Source: Rhodocyclales bacterium
GTDB taxonomy: Bacteria; Pseudomonadota; Gammaproteobacteria; Burkholderiales; Rhodocyclaceae
DNA: 64,000 nt
NCBI GenBank assembly: GCA_016235025.1
Contig: JACRMV010000006.1
Coordinates: 1 to 64,000, forward strand
Direction: 5' to 3'
The first letter of the stretch is position 1. Each line of letters opens with the position of its first letter. A program made the position numbers and the translations under genes. Below the pieces are notes generated by a model that saw only the letters and a program-made list of their open reading frames with translations, was not told the origin of the DNA and did not search any database. Below are positions 62,207-64,000 of this stretch, piece by piece.

Positions 62207-63433
62207 TCAGGCACCATGACGTTTGCGATAAAACTCGAGGAAGCGGGCGATGCGGGCAACCGCCTCGCGCAACTCGTCTTCGTGAGGCAGGAAAACGAGG
62301 CGGAAATGATCCGGATGTGGCCAGTTGAAGCCACTGCCCTGCACCAGCAGGACTTTTTCCGTGACCAGCAATTCGGCGATGAACTCCTGGTCATCGGTGA
62401 TCGGGTACAGCTTCGGATCCAGGCGCGGGAACATGTACAGCGAGGCTTGCGGCTTGACGCAGGTGACGCCGGGGATCGCCGTAATCAACTCATACGCCAG
62501 ATCGCGCTGACGACGCATGCGACCGCCCTCGGCCACCAGGTCGTCGATGCTCTGATAGCCGCCGAGCGCGGTCTGGATGCCCCATTGCGCCGGCACGTTG
62601 GCGCACAGCCGCATCGAGGCGAGAATGTCCAGCCCCTCGATATAGTCCTTCGCATTCCGCTTGTCGCCGGAGACGATCATCCAGCCGGCGCGGTAGCCGC
62701 AGGCGCGATAGTTTTTCGACAGGCTGTTGAAGCTGATGGTCAGTACGTCTTCCGACAGCGCGGCGAGCGCCGTGTGCTGCGCGCCCTCATAAAGCACGCG
62801 GTCGTAAACTTCGTCGGCATAGATGATGAGATCATGGGTGCGGGCGATTTCGATCAGTTCCAGCAACATCGCGTCGGGATACAACGCCCCGGTCGGATTG
62901 TTCGGATTGATGATGGCCATGGCGCGCGTGTTCGGCGTTATCTTGGCGCGGATATCCGCCAAGTCGGGCAGCCAGCCGCTGCCCTCGTCGCACAGGTAAT
63001 GCCGCGGCGTGCCGCCGGAGAGGCTCACGGCGGCTGTCCACAACGGGTAATCGGGCGCCGGCACCAACACTTCGTCGCCCGCGTTGAGCAAGGCATTCAT
63101 CGCCATCACGATCAGTTCGGAAGCGCCGTTGCCGATGTAGATATCCTCGATCGTCACTCCCTTGATACGCTTTTGCTGGGTGTAATGCATCACCGCCTTG
63201 CGCGCCGAGAAAATGCCCTTGGAGTCCGAATAACCGGATGCATTGGCCAGATTGCGAACGATGTCCTGCTGGATTTCTTCCGGCACGTCAAAGCCAAACG
63301 GCGCCAGATTGCCGATATTGAGCTTGATGATCTTGTGACCGTCTTCCTCCATCTGCCGCGCGCGCTCGAGAACCGGCCCGCGGATGTCGTAGCAGACGTT
63401 ATTGAGCTTGGCGGATTTGATTACGGGCTGCAT
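62207..63433 (-). CDS. alaC: alanine-synthesizing transaminase (AlaC/AlaA family)
   Basis: PLP class I/II aminotransferase. The 408-residue product starts MQPVIKSAKLNNVCYDIRGP, has INPNNPTGALYPDAM near residue 170, the PLP Lys in SFNSLSKNYRACGYRAGW near 240, and the NIGNLAPFGFDVPEEI segment typical of the AlaA/YfbQ branch. In betaproteobacteria this gene commonly precedes hom and thrC. The start at 63433 is preceded by AAAGGAC; longer frames are not conserved. The choice between AlaA and AlaC is not firm. Confidence 0.88.
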   Translation of the reverse strand: MQPVIKSAKLNNVCYDIRGPVLERARQMEEDGHKIIKLNIGNLAPFGFDVPEEIQQDIVRNLANASGYSDSKGIFSARKAVMHYTQQKRIKGVTIEDIYIGNGASELIVMAMNALLNAGDEVLVPAPDYPLWTAAVSLSGGTPRHYLCDEGSGWLPDLADIRAKITPNTRAMAIINPNNPTGALYPDAMLLELIEIARTHDLIIYADEVYDRVLYEGAQHTALAALSEDVLTISFNSLSKNYRACGYRAGWMIVSGDKRNAKDYIEGLDILASMRLCANVPAQWGIQTALGGYQSIDDLVAEGGRMRRQRDLAYELITAIPGVTCVKPQASLYMFPRLDPKLYPITDDQEFIAELLVTEKVLLVQGSGFNWPHPDHFRLVFLPHEDELREAVARIARFLEFYRKRHGA

Positions 63434-63576
63434 GAGCAACCGTCCTTTCTGCACGGCGCCGGCAGGCAGGCTGGCGCGAAAATGTATAATGTTACCGAAG
63501 CCATTGCTGCACCGCAAATCAAGAATTGGCGCGGGTTATATATAAGTGGTGGCTTGCGCCTGATTGCCGTCACCCC

Positions 63577-63957
63577 ATGAAACTTCATTCGACACCCACC
63601 GCCGGTCTGCTCGCCATCACCGCCTACGACGCCACCACGGTCAGCGTGAATGGCCGGGTTCTGTCGCGGAGCTTCATCCTTACCCCCGAACGACTGATCG
63701 AAGACTGGCCACCCCCCAGTTTCGAGGCGCTGAGCGAAGCCGACATGACCGTGCTCGCCACCCTTGATTGTCCGGTCGTCCTGCTCGGCACCGGCCGGCG
63801 CCAGCGCTTCCCCGCCCCGGCCCTGTTGCGTCCCTTCATCGAGCGTCGCATCGGCATCGAAGTCATGGACAGCCACGCCGCCTGCCGCACTTACAACATC
63901 CTGCTCGCCGAAGGCCGTTCTGTAGCGGCGGCGCTGATCCTTGAAGCGCTGCCATGA
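63577..63957 (+). CDS. Mth938-like DUF498 family protein
   Basis: A 126-residue soluble protein resembling the DUF498/Mth938 fold seen in small proteins of bacteria and the mitochondrial NDUFAF3 family. It has the conserved GRVLSRSFILTPERLIEDWP, CPVVLLGTGRRQRFP and a C-terminal VMDSHAACRTYNILLAEGR segment, where the Thr-Tyr-Asn box is characteristic. Start at 63577 gives MKLHSTPTAGLLA. It is divergent from alaC and overlaps the next start by 4 bp. Confidence 0.87.
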   Translation: MKLHSTPTAGLLAITAYDATTVSVNGRVLSRSFILTPERLIEDWPPPSFEALSEADMTVLATLDCPVVLLGTGRRQRFPAPALLRPFIERRIGIEVMDSHAACRTYNILLAEGRSVAAALILEALP

Positions 63958-64000
63958 ATGCCGTCAGCCTCACCCTGATACTGGCCGGTGTGCTGCTCAA
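63954..64000 (+). CDS. Start of a membrane protein gene (partial)
   Basis: The last 47 bases open a frame, MNAVSLTLILAGVLLN, that overlaps the DUF498 stop by 4 bp (ATGA) and runs out of the window. The hydrophobic start resembles small EamA/SMR-like transporters, but too little is present to name it. Confidence 0.4.
   Translation, partial: MNAVSLTLILAGVLL

Noticed and set aside
60980-63580. An 866-codon open frame on the plus strand opposite hom and alaC
   Set aside because: Both genes on the other strand are certain from motifs; this frame is their mirror and includes the repeat only by chance.

Overview
The window looks like chromosomal DNA of a betaproteobacterium, most likely Rhodocyclales or a Sterolibacteriaceae/Sulfuritalea-like relative. 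This is inferred from gene order (rpoE-rse-degQ-lepA-lepB-rnc-era-recO-pdxJ-acpS-nagZ; rimP-nusA-infB-rbfA-truB-rpsO-pnp), a DUF2863 gene, a long TrpRS and moderately high GC. No phage, insertion sequence, CRISPR array or rRNA was seen. Nearly everything is core metabolism and information processing, packed with many 4-bp ATGA start/stop overlaps.

Layout. 1-329: a fragment resembling TyrRS at the left edge, then unassigned DNA. 330-12.0 kb (minus): a long colinear block for the envelope-stress sigma factor and its regulators (rpoE, rseA, rseB, rseC, HtrA protease), then lepA, lepB, rnc, era, recO, pdxJ, acpS and nagZ. 12.2-14.2 kb: nadB (plus) converging on a ygfX-like gene. 14.2-20.3 kb (minus): yceD-rpmF-plsX-fabH-fabD-fabG-acpP-fabF, the fatty-acid synthesis cluster. 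20.3-21.6 kb (plus): maf and a tetrapyrrole-methylase-family gene. 21.6-24.4 kb (minus): DUF47-pit-selD. 24.5-26.8 kb: DUF2863 gene, tRNA-Arg(TCT), tRNA-Pro(TGG), dksA. 26.8-41.6 kb (minus): pnp, rpsO, truB, rbfA, infB, nusA, rimP, then rluB, scpB, scpA, trpS, a site-2 protease, a YciO-type protein and a PHP phosphoesterase. 41.65-47.0 kb (plus): rmlBACD running into parE. 47.1-58.9 kb (plus): a lipoprotein, two membrane proteins, kup, soxYZ, a TolC-MacA-MacB export set, parC and a 45-residue membrane protein. 59.1-63.4 kb (minus): alaC-hom-ferredoxin-thrC. 63.6 kb to the end (plus): a DUF498 gene and the start of a membrane protein.

The most unusual signal is a short dispersed repeat of about 27 bp. 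Its core reads GTCGGCGCTGG preceded by AAAA and followed by a TGATACGGC-like tail. I count eleven copies in 64 kb, on both strands. Most lie inside otherwise conserved genes (recO, ygfX-like, PHP gene, rmlA, rmlD, parC twice, hom, scpA) and two lie between genes. Six of the genic copies are read in the same frame and put a KVGAGDTA-like octapeptide into unrelated proteins, at variable or linker positions. Two copies are a longer variant with about 16 extra bases. I do not recognise this as a named element. It could be a small in-frame mobile repeat or a sequence-recognition signal such as an uptake or chromosome-organising motif.
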